DNA of 64,000 bases from Prorocentrum cordatum (GCA_963575745.1 CAUYUJ010014205.1:96001-160000), one strand, 5' to 3'; shown: positions 21,395-30,984, counted from the first letter of the stretch. Program-made: numbers and translations. The notes: a model not told the origin generated them from the letters alone.

Positions 21395-21667
21395 ATGGTT
21401 GTAGGTCACCGCGATCGAAGCATATTCTTTGGAATCGTGCGATCAGATACTCACGCATTCTTTACTGCAGCCAAAGCTCAGGTTGTGCCATCCCGGAAGT
21501 CTCCATTGGTGGATACAGCGCTCTTGCTGGACTTCGACATTGGATGGCCAAGCCTCCCAGGTGCCCCATTCTCGTCCGAGAACGACTACACTTGCACAGC
21601 CACTTCCGAGTGTTCCACCTCCGCGGAGGAAGATGGCTTGGCGGACAACTTGACCGACAGCAGCTAG
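21395..21667 (+). CDS. Short unrecognised ORF, 90 codons
   Basis: The frame opens with ATG and ends with TAG. Unlike its neighbours it is not low-complexity and is moderate in GC. The predicted protein has a mixed N-terminal half and an acidic, Ser/Thr-rich C-terminus (SAEEDGLADNLTDSS). I recognise no domain, signal peptide or membrane segment. It may be an exon or a relic of a larger gene; a chance frame of this length is also possible. Confidence 0.25.
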   Translation: MVVGHRDRSIFFGIVRSDTHAFFTAAKAQVVPSRKSPLVDTALLLDFDIGWPSLPGAPFSSENDYTCTATSECSTSAEEDGLADNLTDSS

Positions 21668-21677
21668 GTCCTTTGTT

Positions 21678-21885
21678 TTTCCCAACCCTCCTTGGTTAGG
21701 TATTCGTTTTGAATAAGGGACTGTGGTCTCCACCTTCCTTCCTCCCGCCTCCCTCCCTCCTCCTGCGTCCTGCTTCCTGCTTTATTCCCAACCCTCCTTG
21801 GTTGGGTATTCGCTTTGAATAGAGCACTGCTCGCGCGTCTCCTCCCGCCTCCCTCCTGCCTCCTGCCTGCCTCCTCCTGTCTTGC
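21678..21885 (+). repeat. Direct duplication, about 108-bp unit
   Basis: 'cccaaccctccttggttNggtattcg' occurs at about 21678 and 21786, each time followed by 'tttgaataNNg' and a pyrimidine-rich stretch of CCTCC words. It is non-coding. Confidence 0.75.
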
Positions 21886-21889
21886 CTGC

Positions 21890-22450
21890 GGGGGGCTGCG
21901 ATCTGTGAAACTGTCGCTACTTTTGAGGCCTGCTGGGGGGCCCAGCATAGTGACGCCACGCGCGGACCCAAATTAGACCTCGCCATCCCTGGGGGGCTGC
22001 GATCTGTGAAACCCTGCTGGGGGGCCCAGCACAGTGACGCCACGCGCGAACCCAAATTAGACCTCGCCATCCCTGGGGGGCTGCGATCTGTGAAACTGTC
22101 GCCACTTTCGAGGCCTGCTGGGGGGCCCAGCACAGTGACGCCACGCGCGGACCCAAATTAGACCTCGCCATCCCTGGGGGGCTGCGATCTGTGAAACTGT
22201 CGCCACTTTCGAGGCCTGCTGGGGGCCCAGCACAGTGACGCCACGCGCGGACCCAAATTAGACCTCGCCATCCCTGGGGGGCTGCGATCTGTGAAACTGT
22301 CGCCACTTTCGAGGCCTGCTGGGGGGCCCAGCACAGTGAGGCCACACGCAGACCCAAATTAGACCTCGCCATCCCTGGGGGGCTGCGATCTGTGAAACTG
22401 TCGCCACTTTCGAGGCCTGCTGGGGGGCCCAGCACAGTGACGCGCTACGC
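21890..22450 (+). repeat. 101-bp tandem array
   Basis: CTGCGATCTGTG boxes start at 21896, 21997, 22081, 22182, 22282 and 22383. Spacing is 101 bp except for one shortened unit (84 bp) and one 100-bp unit missing a G in a G run. Each unit also holds 'acccaaattagacctcgcc', 'atccctggggggctg', 'actttcgaggcctgctgg' and 'cccagcacagtgacgcc'. A diverged stray copy lies at 24343-24425, beyond the RCC1-like gene. Confidence 0.9.
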
Positions 22451-22589
22451 GGATCCACAATAGACCTCCGTATCCTTGGGCCGGAGGGGCTGCGGGTCAG
22501 GAGGAGGCGGCGGAGTCGGAGGAGGAGGAGGAGGCGAATGAGGAGCAGGACGTTCGCCGCTTGCCTGGGACGTTGTCGGCGTCGTCGCC

Positions 22590-22665
22590 GCCGTCGTCGT
22601 CATCGTCGTCGTCGTTGTTGCCGTCGGCGTCGTCATCGTCGTCGGCGTCGTCATTCTCGTCACCG
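22590..22665 (+). repeat. GTC/TCG trinucleotide tract
   Basis: (GTC)n with interruptions. In the frame of the following RCC1-like ORF it reads as poly-valine. It may be a microsatellite that grew into the 5' part of that gene. Confidence 0.7.
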
Positions 22666-22667
22666 CC

Positions 22668-23702
22668 GGCGAATGCTACGTCGTGCTTCTTCGAGACAAT
22701 GGTGAGATTAGATACCGAATGCCTCATGAGTCCGCCCCGAAATATCCTTGCCCGAGTATCCCGCCCCTGCCTGACTGGGTCACGTACGTGCAGATTGCGG
22801 TGGCGGAGCGCCGCACCATATTGCTTCGCAGCGACGGCTCAGCCGCTGTTTGTGGCTGGGACCGATGCTGCGACGAAAACCTCATCCCCAGGCCCGTGGC
22901 TGGGACGGTTTACGTGCAAGTGTCCGCGAGCGAGTACCACTGCGTCTATCTCAGGGACAACGGCACCTTCGAGACGACTGGCTCGAAGGACAAGCGCCTG
23001 CGCGCGGCCCCTGATCTGCCGAGGGCCCTGTGGTATACACAAGTCGCCGCTGGAGACAGGGAGAGAGACGAGTGCCACACTACACTTTTGCGAAGTGATG
23101 AGGCCGTTCCAGCTCTCGGCGCAAACAGCAACGGCCAGTGCGACACTCCCACCTTGCATGCGGAGCTCTTTTACACGCAGGTCGCCGTTGCGGCGGGTCG
23201 AACTGCGATGATCAGAAACGACGGTGCCGCGGTGACGTGCGGCAGAGATAAGTGGGGCGGCGTGCACCGGGTGCCAGAACTGCCAGAAGGGCGTAGCTAT
23301 GTGCAGGTGGCAGCAAGCGCCCATCACATTGTGCTGCTCACGAGCGATGGCACGGCGGTTGCAAGCGGCTGGAACACATGGGGGCAGTGTAACATCCCGG
23401 AGCTCCTGCGCGGGCTGACCTACACGAGCGTGTCCGCCGGCCGTTGGTGCTCGCTGCTCATGTGAAGCGACGGCGCCGCCGTGGCTTGCGGCGAATTGCG
23501 TGACACGAAAGGGAAGTTCCGCGTGGCAAGCCGTTGCATTCCGCCGCTGCGCATGGAGGTGACCTTGCATTCGGGATATCATGATAGCATTCATCTGCTG
23601 CGCCTCTGGGCCGTGTATGCCGGCGGATTGCTGAGCCTGGTGACGGAGTACAAAGAAGAATGCTGGAACAGACGTATCGACCCCAGTCTAGGGAATCCCT
23701 GA
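22668..23702 (+). pseudogene. RCC1-like repeat protein, fragment with one nonsense codon
   Basis: The protein consists of repeats of about 50 residues with the pattern YxQVAAxxxHxVLLxSDGxAVAxGxNxxGQCxIPxL, as in RCC1/HERC-like beta-propellers, common in dinoflagellates. About six repeats are visible from 22683 (AGECYVVLLRDNG just upstream) to 23530. The frame is broken by TGA at 23463-23465 inside the conserved LLxRSDGxAVACG phrase, then continues open to 23702. Replacing TGA by CGA restores the usual Arg, so this looks like a CpG transition. No ATG is evident upstream because the frame runs into the GTC tract. RCC1 repeats act in GTPase exchange or as protein-binding platforms; the role here is unknown. 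Confidence 0.6.
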
Positions 23703-24342
23703 ACTGCGCAATGTGATCTTGGCAGACGTCCAAGCAGGTGCACTAGGCCATGGGGGGGCGACGTAGTCTTGCCGACTGGAAGACTGATGAGCAGTGCGTC
23801 GACTCATGATGCAGCGGCTAGCGTTTGGGGCCTGCGTGCGAGGCGCGTGCGCGGCAAGCGCGCCCGCGCCGCCTGCTGGGGCGTCGAGTGAATGAAGAGC
23901 GAGGCCCCACGTGGCGCAAGCTCTTTTGCTGGATTTAAAATTCCGTTCTGTGCAGCTCTTGCATATTGCAGCGACTGCGGCGACAATTGGCATGCCTCAA
24001 AACATCGTCCCTCCCTTTCCTCCGACCTTCCTCTGTCGCCGCACTCGTGCTCTCCACGTCGTGTTGCTGCTGCCGCGTCAGCGGGGGCTCTTAGGGAGCC
24101 TGGCCAGTAGTAGTTCAATCACACGAGTCTGCGTTTATGCTGCATCAAATTGTTTGGAACCCGCTGGGTGAAGAGTTGCACCGCGTAAAAGATGCAAGCG
24201 CTTTGCACGTCATTTGCATGGGGCGAAACGGAAATAATCAGCTGGCTTTCCACGAGACGCCCTTCATGCCTCGTAAGTTGCTCTCAGCCCCTCGATCACA
24301 TCATCCTCGAACCGTTATTGTTTCTGGGATTTCGCCGCAGAC
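23703..24342. other. Interval downstream of the RCC1-like gene
   Basis: No gene is supported. A + frame near 24137-24382 includes ICMGRNGNNQLAFHE, loosely like an RCC1 blade, so it could be a degraded exon. Evidence is thin. Confidence 0.3.
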
Positions 24343-24425
24343 TCAAGTTAGACCTCGCCATCTCTCGGGGGCTGCGATATGAGATCCCCGCTTTCGAAGT
24401 GGCTAGGGGCGCTCAGGGATTGTAG
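24343..24425 (+). repeat. Stray diverged copy of the 101-bp unit
   Basis: 'gttagacctcgccatctctcg', 'gggggctgcgatatgag' and 'gctttcgaagtggctagg' align with the 21.9-22.45 kb unit. It stands about 1.9 kb from the array on the same strand. Confidence 0.7.
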
Positions 24426-25640
24426 CTAATCAGCTATATCTAGTCCATGTCCTGTAGCCAGTGTCCTGCGAGTCCCCCGAATTCCGTCTGCAGACATATG
24501 CAACCCTCGCTCCGTCATCCCCCCCCTTATAAAGTGCCCTAAGCTATTTGCGCCCCGCGTTTGCGCAGGGGTTGGGTACGTCGCCAGGGTAATTTGTTGA
24601 CGCGGGCGCGGCTCGCCCCACGTAGCGGGCGCAGAGCAATAAATCTGCTCTGGAGGCAACCCGACTGCGCATCCCATGATTTCCAAGGGAGGCTGAGATG
24701 GCCCATGACTGCTCCACGGTTCGCCCGGCGCCTGCCTCGAGAGACCCTCGGCGACTTGCGCGCCGACTTCTCGAGGCGCCGCCCGAAGAGCGCGACGCCA
24801 TCGCGTGCCCGAGCATCGAGTCCGATCCCCGCGCGGGGGCGACCTGGGAGTCAGGGGGGACTGGCGATAGCTCGAGCCGTCCGCGCAGGGAGTCAGGCAG
24901 GTCCAGGATGACGACGAATCGCTCCAGAGCGTCCCGGACCGCTCTCAGAGTGCTCTGGAGTCGGCCGCGGCACCCGAAGCATCCCCCCAGACCCGGCGGC
25001 TCAGAGATTTTCCCGACTTCTCTTCGTCCGAATCCGCCCCCATCCTGCCCTCGTCCCGAGCGGCGCACAGACGGGGCGGCAGTGGCTACTCCTCGTGCCC
25101 CCGCTTCCCAGGGGATCAAAAAGTCCCAAATCGGAGATCCGACCTCCAGTCGAGAGCCCCTCTTCCTCCTTCCTGGGATCGAGTGCGCTTCCTCCGGAAC
25201 GGGGGCTCGACCTCCGCAGTTGAGGTTTTCGATCGTTTGGGCTGCCCCCCCCTCGCCTCCCAAGGCAGGGGGCGCGGCGCCGCCCGCTTCGTAGCCCGAC
25301 CAAATGGGGGAATCTCGCGCTGGGGGGCCCGTCCGCGCCCTCGCCGCCGGCCAGTTGCATGGCCGCGTGTCCAAAGCCACCGCCGCTGCCGCTGCAGTTT
25401 GCAATCACGGGGGGTTCGCTGGGGGATCGCTCCTCACACCCCCTTCCCTCCTCGTAGCTGCCTCCCTTCCTCCCTCCTGCTCCTGTCCTCTCTTCCTCCC
25501 TCCTCCTCTCTTCTTCCCTTTCTCCCTCCTGATCCCTCCTGCCTCCTGCCCCCGCCTCTTTCCTTCTCCATTCCCTATCTCTCCCCCGCCCCTCCCTCTC
25601 TCTATCCTCCACCTCTTTAGTTACAAATGTTAGCCAGCAC
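24426..25640. other. GC-rich interval without a supported gene
   Basis: A + frame 24698-25294 (198 codons, ATG start) and minus frames of 286 and 346 codons overlap. The + frame begins with a plausible RRLARRLLEAPPEERDAIA segment but becomes Pro/Ser-rich, and no family is recognised. Positions 25430-25615 form a polypyrimidine tract. Confidence 0.35.
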
Positions 25641-26070
25641 GCACCCCAAGCAGTGCGGCAACGAGGCGGCCACGGGCGGCGACGCGGCGAAACTTCGGCG
25701 GGTTCCCCAAATGGGTGGCCACGAGGCGGCAACGTCGCGAAACTTCGCAGGACCCACCAAGTGCACGAGGCGGCAATGAGGTGGCCACGGGCTGCAACAT
25801 GGCGAAGCCTCGCCAGACCCACCCAGCGCACGAGGCGGCCACGAGGCGGGCGGCCACAGGCAGCAAAGTGTCGAATCTTCGCCGGACCCACGCAGCGCAC
25901 GAGGAGGCCACGAGGCGGCCACGGGGGACAACATGCCGAAATTTCGCTGGATTCACCAGGCGCGCGGGGCGGCCACGAGGCGTCCACGTGGCGAAACCTC
26001 TCCGAACCCACCCAGCGCACAAGGCGGCAACGAGGCGGCAATGTGGAAAATGCTCGCCAGACCCAACCTG
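25640..26070 (+). repeat. Degenerate tandem array, about 54-69-bp unit
   Basis: Units contain 'gcgaaacttcgccggaccca' variants, 'cccagcgcacgaggcggcca' variants and a 'cgaggcggccacggg' link. Box starts are near 25686, 25736, 25802, 25871, 25937 and 25991. Arg/Ala-rich frames on both strands follow from it. Confidence 0.75.
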
Positions 26071-26204
26071 TTCTTGAGTGAGAGAAATAAGAACCCTACG
26101 TGCAAGCACGGCTTTGGGAAGAACTCCGCGTCGCAGACCCAGGCGTGGCGGGTGGGGCGTTTCGCTTGAGACTCCCCCACGGTTTATGATCTGGAAGCTT
26201 GGAA

Positions 26205-27000
26205 TCCGAAGCAGCTTCACGCATGGAGGGGGGTTGTTTTTCAAATGTGGCTCCGTTTCACAGCTGGAGGCGGGCTGGTTTTTTCAATGTGGATCTCGCA
26301 ATAGCGCCGCACGCACTCGTCTTAACAACTTGCAGCCGTTGCTGTATGGGGGGTCGTTTTCAAATTGTGGTTTTCGCATTTGCGCCGCGCGCATTCGTCT
26401 GAACAGTTTGCAAGAGCTTCACGGATGGTGGGCGGCTCATGTTCAGTATGCGGCTCTAGCTTCTGCGCCGCGCACATTCGTTGTACAAGTTTGCAACAGT
26501 TTCACAGATGGAGGGGGATTTAACTTGTGGCTCTCGCCCTAGCTCCGCGCACATTCGCCGTCAAATTGTGTGACCGTTTCACGGATGGAGGGGGGTCGTT
26601 TTCAAAATGTGGTATTCGCTTTAGCGTTGCGAACATTTGTCTTCTAAGTTTGCAACAGCTTCATGGATGAAGGGTGGTCGTTTTCAGACTGCGTTTCTCG
26701 CCCTGGCTGTAAAGGATTGCAGCGGGCTCACGGATGTAAAGTGGTTCGTGTTCAAAAGGTGGTTGCCGCCTTAGCACAGCACATCCGTTTTAAATGGCTG
26801 CCCTAGCTTCACGCATGAAGCGTGGTTCTTTTTTGAAATGCCTATTTTGCTTCAGCGCTGTGCGCATTCGTGTGGTAACGTATCGTTTAGCATGATGGAG
26901 GGCTTTTTCAACGTGGAGTTCTCTCCTGAGACTTCGCAGAGTTCAAGGGTCCGAAACTTCAACGCTCGTAGCGTTGCGCGAATCCATGGCGGCTCTGGTT
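26205..27000 (+). repeat. Degenerate tandem array, about 95-bp unit
   Basis: Units read 'cagNttcacggatggaggggg', 'tcgttttcaaaNtgtggNt', 'ctcgcNctagcgccgcgc', 'acattcgtctNaNaagtttg'. About eight copies cover 800 bp with decay toward the 3' end. GC is lower than around it. It is non-coding. Confidence 0.75.
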
Positions 27001-27384
27001 CAAAATTGAGTTGCCGCTTGAGGATTCCTCGAAACTCATGACTGCAAGGGTAAATTACACGGATGAGGGGGCGGAGCTTCTTCGAAATGGGAATATTGTT
27101 GGGCATTCCGCTGGGTTGTATGATCATTGTTTGTTTTGTTTTCTGGATTACGCGCCAAACAGATGTAAGGTAGCTTGTTGTCAAAGTTGCCCTTTTCTTA
27201 TAGTTGAAAGAAGGACTTGTGGGGGCGCATGAGGAGAGAACTTGGGACAGGAGGGTGACTTGCAGCACCTGTTTTGCATCTTTTGTTTGTTCGGATTCTC
27301 CTCCCCCTCTTCCTCCCCTGGGGGTCAGGAGGCTGCCTGACTGCATTGGAGACCCTAAAATCCTCGCGTCCCGAAAAAATCACG
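27001..27384. other. Gene-free interval
   Basis: No repeat or gene is recognised. Composition is near balance. Short frames on both strands lack motifs. Confidence 0.4.
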
Positions 27385-27500
27385 ACTGAGGGTTTTTGGC
27401 CGTTTCTGGCCTGCGTGGACCCTTATCGACCGGGCCCCAGGGCCGTCAGAAAAATATTTATCGGATGAAGCGCTGGCCCTGGGGAAAAGGTCGGGATTTC
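27385..27500 (+). repeat. Diverged dispersed repeat (copy 3 of 3)
   Basis: 'ggccgtttctggcctgcg', 'cgggccccagggccgtc', 'atcggatgaagcgctgg' and 'ccctggggaaaagg' match the order seen at 590-740. It lies immediately upstream of the target site used by the giant retrotransposon. Confidence 0.5.
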
Positions 27501-27522
27501 AGGGAACCCCGCGCTGAAGATA

Positions 27523-27552
27523 ATTCTTGACGCTTCGCGTATCCCCACCAAT
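27523..27552 (+). repeat. Target flank and 5' target-site duplication of the giant element
   Basis: ATTCTTGACGCTTCGC (27523-27538) equals the flank at 15748 with one change. GTATCCCCACCAAT (27539-27552) follows, and directly after it the spliced-leader relic begins. The matching 3' copy is TACCCCCACCAAC at 54461, which differs by one T/C. Confidence 0.7.
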
Positions 27553-27573
27553 TCCGTAGCCCTCTGGCTCAAG
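27553..27573 (+). other. Diverged dinoflagellate spliced-leader relic
   Basis: TCCGTAGCC (27553-27561) and TGGCTCAAG (27565-27573) equal the first and last nine bases of DinoSL. The central ATTT is replaced by CTC. It sits exactly between the target repeat and the element's untranslated leader, where the 5' end of a reverse-transcribed trans-spliced RNA should be. It is not an SL RNA gene, since no GT donor follows the final AAG. Confidence 0.85.
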
Positions 27574-27741
27574 CCGTCTCTGGGCCCTGGCTCCTCGGCC
27601 GGGTCTCCCAGCTCAAGGGGTCATCCCCTAGGAGTTTGCGGGCCGCGCGCTGCCCCCCGGGCCGCGCTCCGGCCATATCAAACTCCCTGGGTTTCGCCCT
27701 TGCGGCGCGGCGCGGCAGCCAGCCTGCAGGTCAGGCTTAGC

Positions 27742-29064
27742 ATGGATGGGAACCCGATCGACGACGGATCTAGGATTCCTGGGAATTCCGCGGGTGACGA
27801 TGCAAGTCCAGTCGACGGCCAGGGGACCTACGGACTGTCTGGTTCAAGACATCCTCCCCCAGGATCACAGGACACCATCCCGCCAGGGCAGCCGTCGCCC
27901 CTCGTTCCCTGGGACCCTCCGAGCACGGGTGGGCCGAACGCGTCCGCGGACCCCTTGATCGTTCCCGTCGATTTTGCATACACACGAGAACCATCGGCCT
28001 TCAGCCAGACGGGAGGAGGGGGTGCCACGGTTAGCGCCGCGAGACACACTGATATTGCGACCTTCAGTCGCTTCCCTGGGTTTGACAATGACAGTAACGA
28101 CTCCTTCCCGCCGGACTTGTTTCCCTCCCTTACCCCGACACTTCCTCTGCCCCTGGCTGGGCGTCCAATTTCCTTCTCCCCTGGCGGTGAAGGGCAGAAC
28201 TGGATCGCCCACGGCGATGCCAGGACCACGGGGGGCGCTGGCCCCACTCCTGATCAAGTGCATCCCCCGACGGACTCAGGCCCAGTCTGGCCGCGCAGGA
28301 GCTCCCGCCAGAGAGGCGCTCTCGGAGATCGCCCCGTTCCGGATGAAGAGCATCCCCCGAGAGACTCAGGCCCATTCTGGCCGCGCAGGAGCGACCGCCA
28401 GGGAGGCGCTCTCGACGATCGGCCCAGGAGCCTCACCGACGAGGGCGGGTGGCCTAGGGTTGAGGCCACCCAAGAGGGTGACCACGGTTACGACAGGAGG
28501 GGGGGCGGACAGACGCCTGCCCATGTCCCCGATCCGCATCTCATGGGCTTGCGCCTCCATTTCGCCGAGCGCCCCCCTTTGGACGCTTCAATGCCGAGAG
28601 AAGCAGCCTTCAGCTGCGAAGGAGCCAATCTTTTAACCGTGGAGGCTGGCGTCCCAGTCGCGCAGCCGACTCCCCCCGCGGACGTGAGCCGACGTCTAGA
28701 CGGTTGTCGCCTTACGCCCGCCGCCCTCCCTGGATGCAGCAGTGTGGTACATGCAGAAGATGTGCCTTCAGCCCTTGGAGCGCCGTGCGAGACAGCATGT
28801 TTGGGGGGCCTGCAGCTCGGGATGCTTCAAACGGACTGGTGGGCGCCGACGGCGACGCGGCGACCAGTCAACTCCCTGGTCACTCCCGTAATCCCGAGGA
28901 CCCCCGTCAGCCACCCGCCCCCCAGTCGGACAGTCGCAGACGGGGCGAGCCTTCAGCTCGGGATTCTCATGCGGGACGAGCCTTCAGCTCGAGGCTCCAA
29001 GGCGTATCGGGCAATCTCAGAAGTGACGAGCCTTCAGCTCGAGAACCAGAGACAGCGCCAGTAG
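27742..29064 (+). CDS. Giant element: N-terminal disordered region, segment 1
   Basis: It starts at ATG 27742, the first ATG in this frame after the spliced-leader relic, and reads MDGNPIDDGSRIPGNSAG. The 440-codon segment is rich in Pro, Ser, Gly and Asp, with an internal repeat at about 28240-28440 (two HPPTDSGPVWPRRS-like copies). I see no known domain; its position suggests a LINE ORF1 or gag-like function. From about 28700 the frame starting near 28704 becomes at least as protein-like, so a frameshift probably lies at 28.7-29.0 kb. Four CTTCA hairpins occur inside it. Confidence 0.6.
   Translation: MDGNPIDDGSRIPGNSAGDDASPVDGQGTYGLSGSRHPPPGSQDTIPPGQPSPLVPWDPPSTGGPNASADPLIVPVDFAYTREPSAFSQTGGGGATVSAARHTDIATFSRFPGFDNDSNDSFPPDLFPSLTPTLPLPLAGRPISFSPGGEGQNWIAHGDARTTGGAGPTPDQVHPPTDSGPVWPRRSSRQRGALGDRPVPDEEHPPRDSGPFWPRRSDRQGGALDDRPRSLTDEGGWPRVEATQEGDHGYDRRGGGQTPAHVPDPHLMGLRLHFAERPPLDASMPREAAFSCEGANLLTVEAGVPVAQPTPPADVSRRLDGCRLTPAALPGCSSVVHAEDVPSALGAPCETACLGGLQLGMLQTDWWAPTATRRPVNSLVTPVIPRTPVSHPPPSRTVADGASLQLGILMRDEPSARGSKAYRAISEVTSLQLENQRQRQ
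28057..28071 (+). other. CTTCA hairpin, stem GCGAC
   Basis: GCGAC-CTTCA-GTCGC, a perfect 5-bp stem. The stem differs from other copies at two paired positions, a compensatory change. It is followed by TTCCCTGGG. Confidence 0.75.
28603..28617 (+). other. CTTCA hairpin, stem GCAGC
   Basis: GCAGC-CTTCA-GCTGC, a perfect 5-bp stem. It has the same stem as the copies at 45314 and 52862. Confidence 0.75.
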
Positions 29065-29753
29065 GCGCCGAGAGCGCCGCAGAAGCTGCGACCACGAGTG
29101 GCGACGACACCGACCCTCCTGCCATCCCCGGTGAATCCACTCAGGGCCTCCCCCATCAGGTGGATCCCCAAGCCAGCGGCGGACGACCGACCGACCCCGC
29201 CGACGTAGTCATGGAGGAGACTGGCTCCACAACGGGGCCGTCCCAGAGGAGACACTTCGAGGACCGCGCGGCTGGCGCAGCCAGCGGTGCAAGCGGATCA
29301 TTTGGCTGCCGCCATGACACCGCCGCTCCCCTCCCTGGGGACATGGGCACCGCTACAGCAGCAGCGCCCAGCTCCCACGCCGCTAACCTCGCCGACGGGA
29401 CTGGCCTTCAGCCAGGAAGAAGCGAGCAGGAGACAGTTGGGTTGGGCGACAGGGGTTACAGAGCGGCACGTCCCGCTGATGTTGAAACGACCGACCGCGA
29501 CCAACCTTCCCTGGGAACGACGTCGGCGTTGTCCGCGGGCCGACTCCGCACGCCCGATGCCAGCAGGGTTTCCGCAGACCCCGCCGGCGTGACAGGCTCC
29601 CTGGTCGATCTGATCGATCACATCGGACCCCCGATCGTCGTCGTGGGATCGCCCTGCGTCCCCCTTTCCTCGCCCACCCGCCCCCCATCCCATCCACTCC
29701 TCTCCCGACTCACCCCCTGGGCTAGAGCATCCAGACGGCCTTCTGGGCGGTAG
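28704..29753 (+). CDS. Giant element: N-terminal disordered region, segment 2
   Basis: A continuation in another frame. It is acidic and Ser/Thr/Ala-rich (for example ESAAEAATTSGDDTDPPAIP) and has no recognised domain. The last part (from about 29690) is better read in the next frame, where PGLEHPDGLLGGSGHG leads without a stop into the following segment. The boundaries given are those of the open frame, not proven protein ends. Confidence 0.5.
   Translation: MSPYARRPPWMQQCGTCRRCAFSPWSAVRDSMFGGPAARDASNGLVGADGDAATSQLPGHSRNPEDPRQPPAPQSDSRRRGEPSARDSHAGRAFSSRLQGVSGNLRSDEPSAREPETAPVGAESAAEAATTSGDDTDPPAIPGESTQGLPHQVDPQASGGRPTDPADVVMEETGSTTGPSQRRHFEDRAAGAASGASGSFGCRHDTAAPLPGDMGTATAAAPSSHAANLADGTGLQPGRSEQETVGLGDRGYRAARPADVETTDRDQPSLGTTSALSAGRLRTPDASRVSADPAGVTGSLVDLIDHIGPPIVVVGSPCVPLSSPTRPPSHPLLSRLTPWARASRRPSGR
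28946..29041 (+). other. Three CTTCA hairpins, stem CGAGC
   Basis: CGAGC-CTTCA-GCTCG at 28946-28960, 28977-28991 and 29027-29041, all perfect. Spacings are 31 and 50 nt. They fall in coding sequence but in different frames relative to each other, so protein constraint does not explain them. Confidence 0.75.
29401..29415 (+). other. CTTCA hairpin, stem CTGGC
   Basis: CTGGC-CTTCA-GCCAG, a perfect 5-bp stem with a different paired sequence. Confidence 0.75.
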
Positions 29754-30984
29754 TGGCCACGGCTGCGAAGACCCGCCCCAAGGACTGGACCGGGGACCCC
29801 TCATCAGGACTGCCAACGGTTCTCCATTCGTGTTGAGGCGCGCGGCTCCCAGAACGCCCGTTACGCCCGTCCCACTCCCCTACCCCTCTCCTGACCTAGC
29901 CCTGGAGGAGGAACTGCGGAGGGCAAACCAGGGCGCCCCCTCGGACGCCGAGGATGACACCAGCCAAGCCCATAGAGATAGGGGACAGTACGCAACCGAC
30001 CTGCACGCTCGATGGATGAACGCCACTGGGCACACGAACGCAGACTGGGCAGCCAGTCGGGAGGCTGACGGACCCATGTGTGGGCCGCGCGTTGCTGACG
30101 CTAGGGTCACTGGCAGGGGAGGCACCATGAATGCCCTCCGTCGCCACCTAGCGCGTATCGATGGCCCCTGGCGTGAAATTCCCGATCGAGGGGCACCGAG
30201 GACACCACGTGAAACCAGGAACCTGGAGCTCCTCACGCACCACGCGTGGAGGGGGCACCGCCCTGGTCATCCAGGCATGCGGGTAGGCAGCCCCCTGCGT
30301 GCGGTTCCAACCGAAGCTCTCCTCCCTGGGCTCCGATCGCAACGAGCCACCTCGGCACCAACCCTCGCCATCTTGGACTTCGCCTGGCTAGTCTGGTCAG
30401 TCACGGGAGGAGACCACGAAGGACGCCTCGGGGGTACGCAACCAGACCCGACACAAATGCTAGCCTTCCGCTTCGCGAGTATCACCCATGACCCCAGTAT
30501 AAGGAGGGAAAGACTGGACGCAGATGATCCCTCCGTGGCGGAAAGGCAACTAGCGCGTCTCGAGTACGCCGCCATGGCAACTGCAGCACACCACTGCGAC
30601 ATAGGTATGGAACTTCCGAATGGATACGACACAGACAGCATGCTCTCGCCCACCAGGTCTCCCGGTGACGCTGTGCCCTCGCACAGTAGCGGCCCTAACC
30701 GACCAGACGGCACCCAGGACCCCATGGACGACGAAACCAGGGCGTACGCACATAGAGTCCTAATCCATGAGCGCAGGCAAAACATAGTTCACTTTCCGGA
30801 CCACGGGGATATCAGACAGTGGGCCATCAGGAGGGGCAACCTCGAGCGGGTTGGGGACGATGTGCACTCGAGACAACAAGCAGGTAGAGGCCCAGTACCA
30901 TGGGCAGAGCCAGCCCTAACAGGAGTTAACGGCCAGCTCAATGGGCATCCCTGGGGTAGCGATCCAAGGTGGCGACAGAAATGA
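29641..30984 (+). CDS. Giant element: unrecognised conserved-looking segment
   Basis: The frame is open from at least 29641. It has a proline-rich lead and then a more globular-looking part from about 29900 (LALEEELRRANQGAPSDAE, ARWMNATGHTNADWAASRE). Arg, Asp and His are abundant and there is no cysteine cluster. I recognise no family. It overlaps the next frame by 44 nt (30941-30984), which is either a true ORF overlap or another indel. Confidence 0.5.
   Translation, partial: SWDRPASPFPRPPAPHPIHSSPDSPPGLEHPDGLLGGSGHGCEDPPQGLDRGPLIRTANGSPFVLRRAAPRTPVTPVPLPYPSPDLALEEELRRANQGAPSDAEDDTSQAHRDRGQYATDLHARWMNATGHTNADWAASREADGPMCGPRVADARVTGRGGTMNALRRHLARIDGPWREIPDRGAPRTPRETRNLELLTHHAWRGHRPGHPGMRVGSPLRAVPTEALLPGLRSQRATSAPTLAILDFAWLVWSVTGGDHEGRLGGTQPDPTQMLAFRFASITHDPSIRRERLDADDPSVAERQLARLEYAAMATAAHHCDIGMELPNGYDTDSMLSPTRSPGDAVPSHSSGPNRPDGTQDPMDDETRAYAHRVLIHERRQNIVHFPDHGDIRQWAIRRGNLERVGDDVHSRQQAGRGPVPWAEPALTGVNGQLNGHPWGSDPRWRQK

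Noticed and set aside
21890-22450. CRISPR-like array
   Set aside because: Units are 101 bp and repeat in full, with no unique spacers; the genome is eukaryotic.
24698-25294. 198-codon + frame with ATG
   Set aside because: A short stretch looks protein-like but the rest is Pro/Ser/Arg-rich, minus frames overlap it fully, and no family is recognised.
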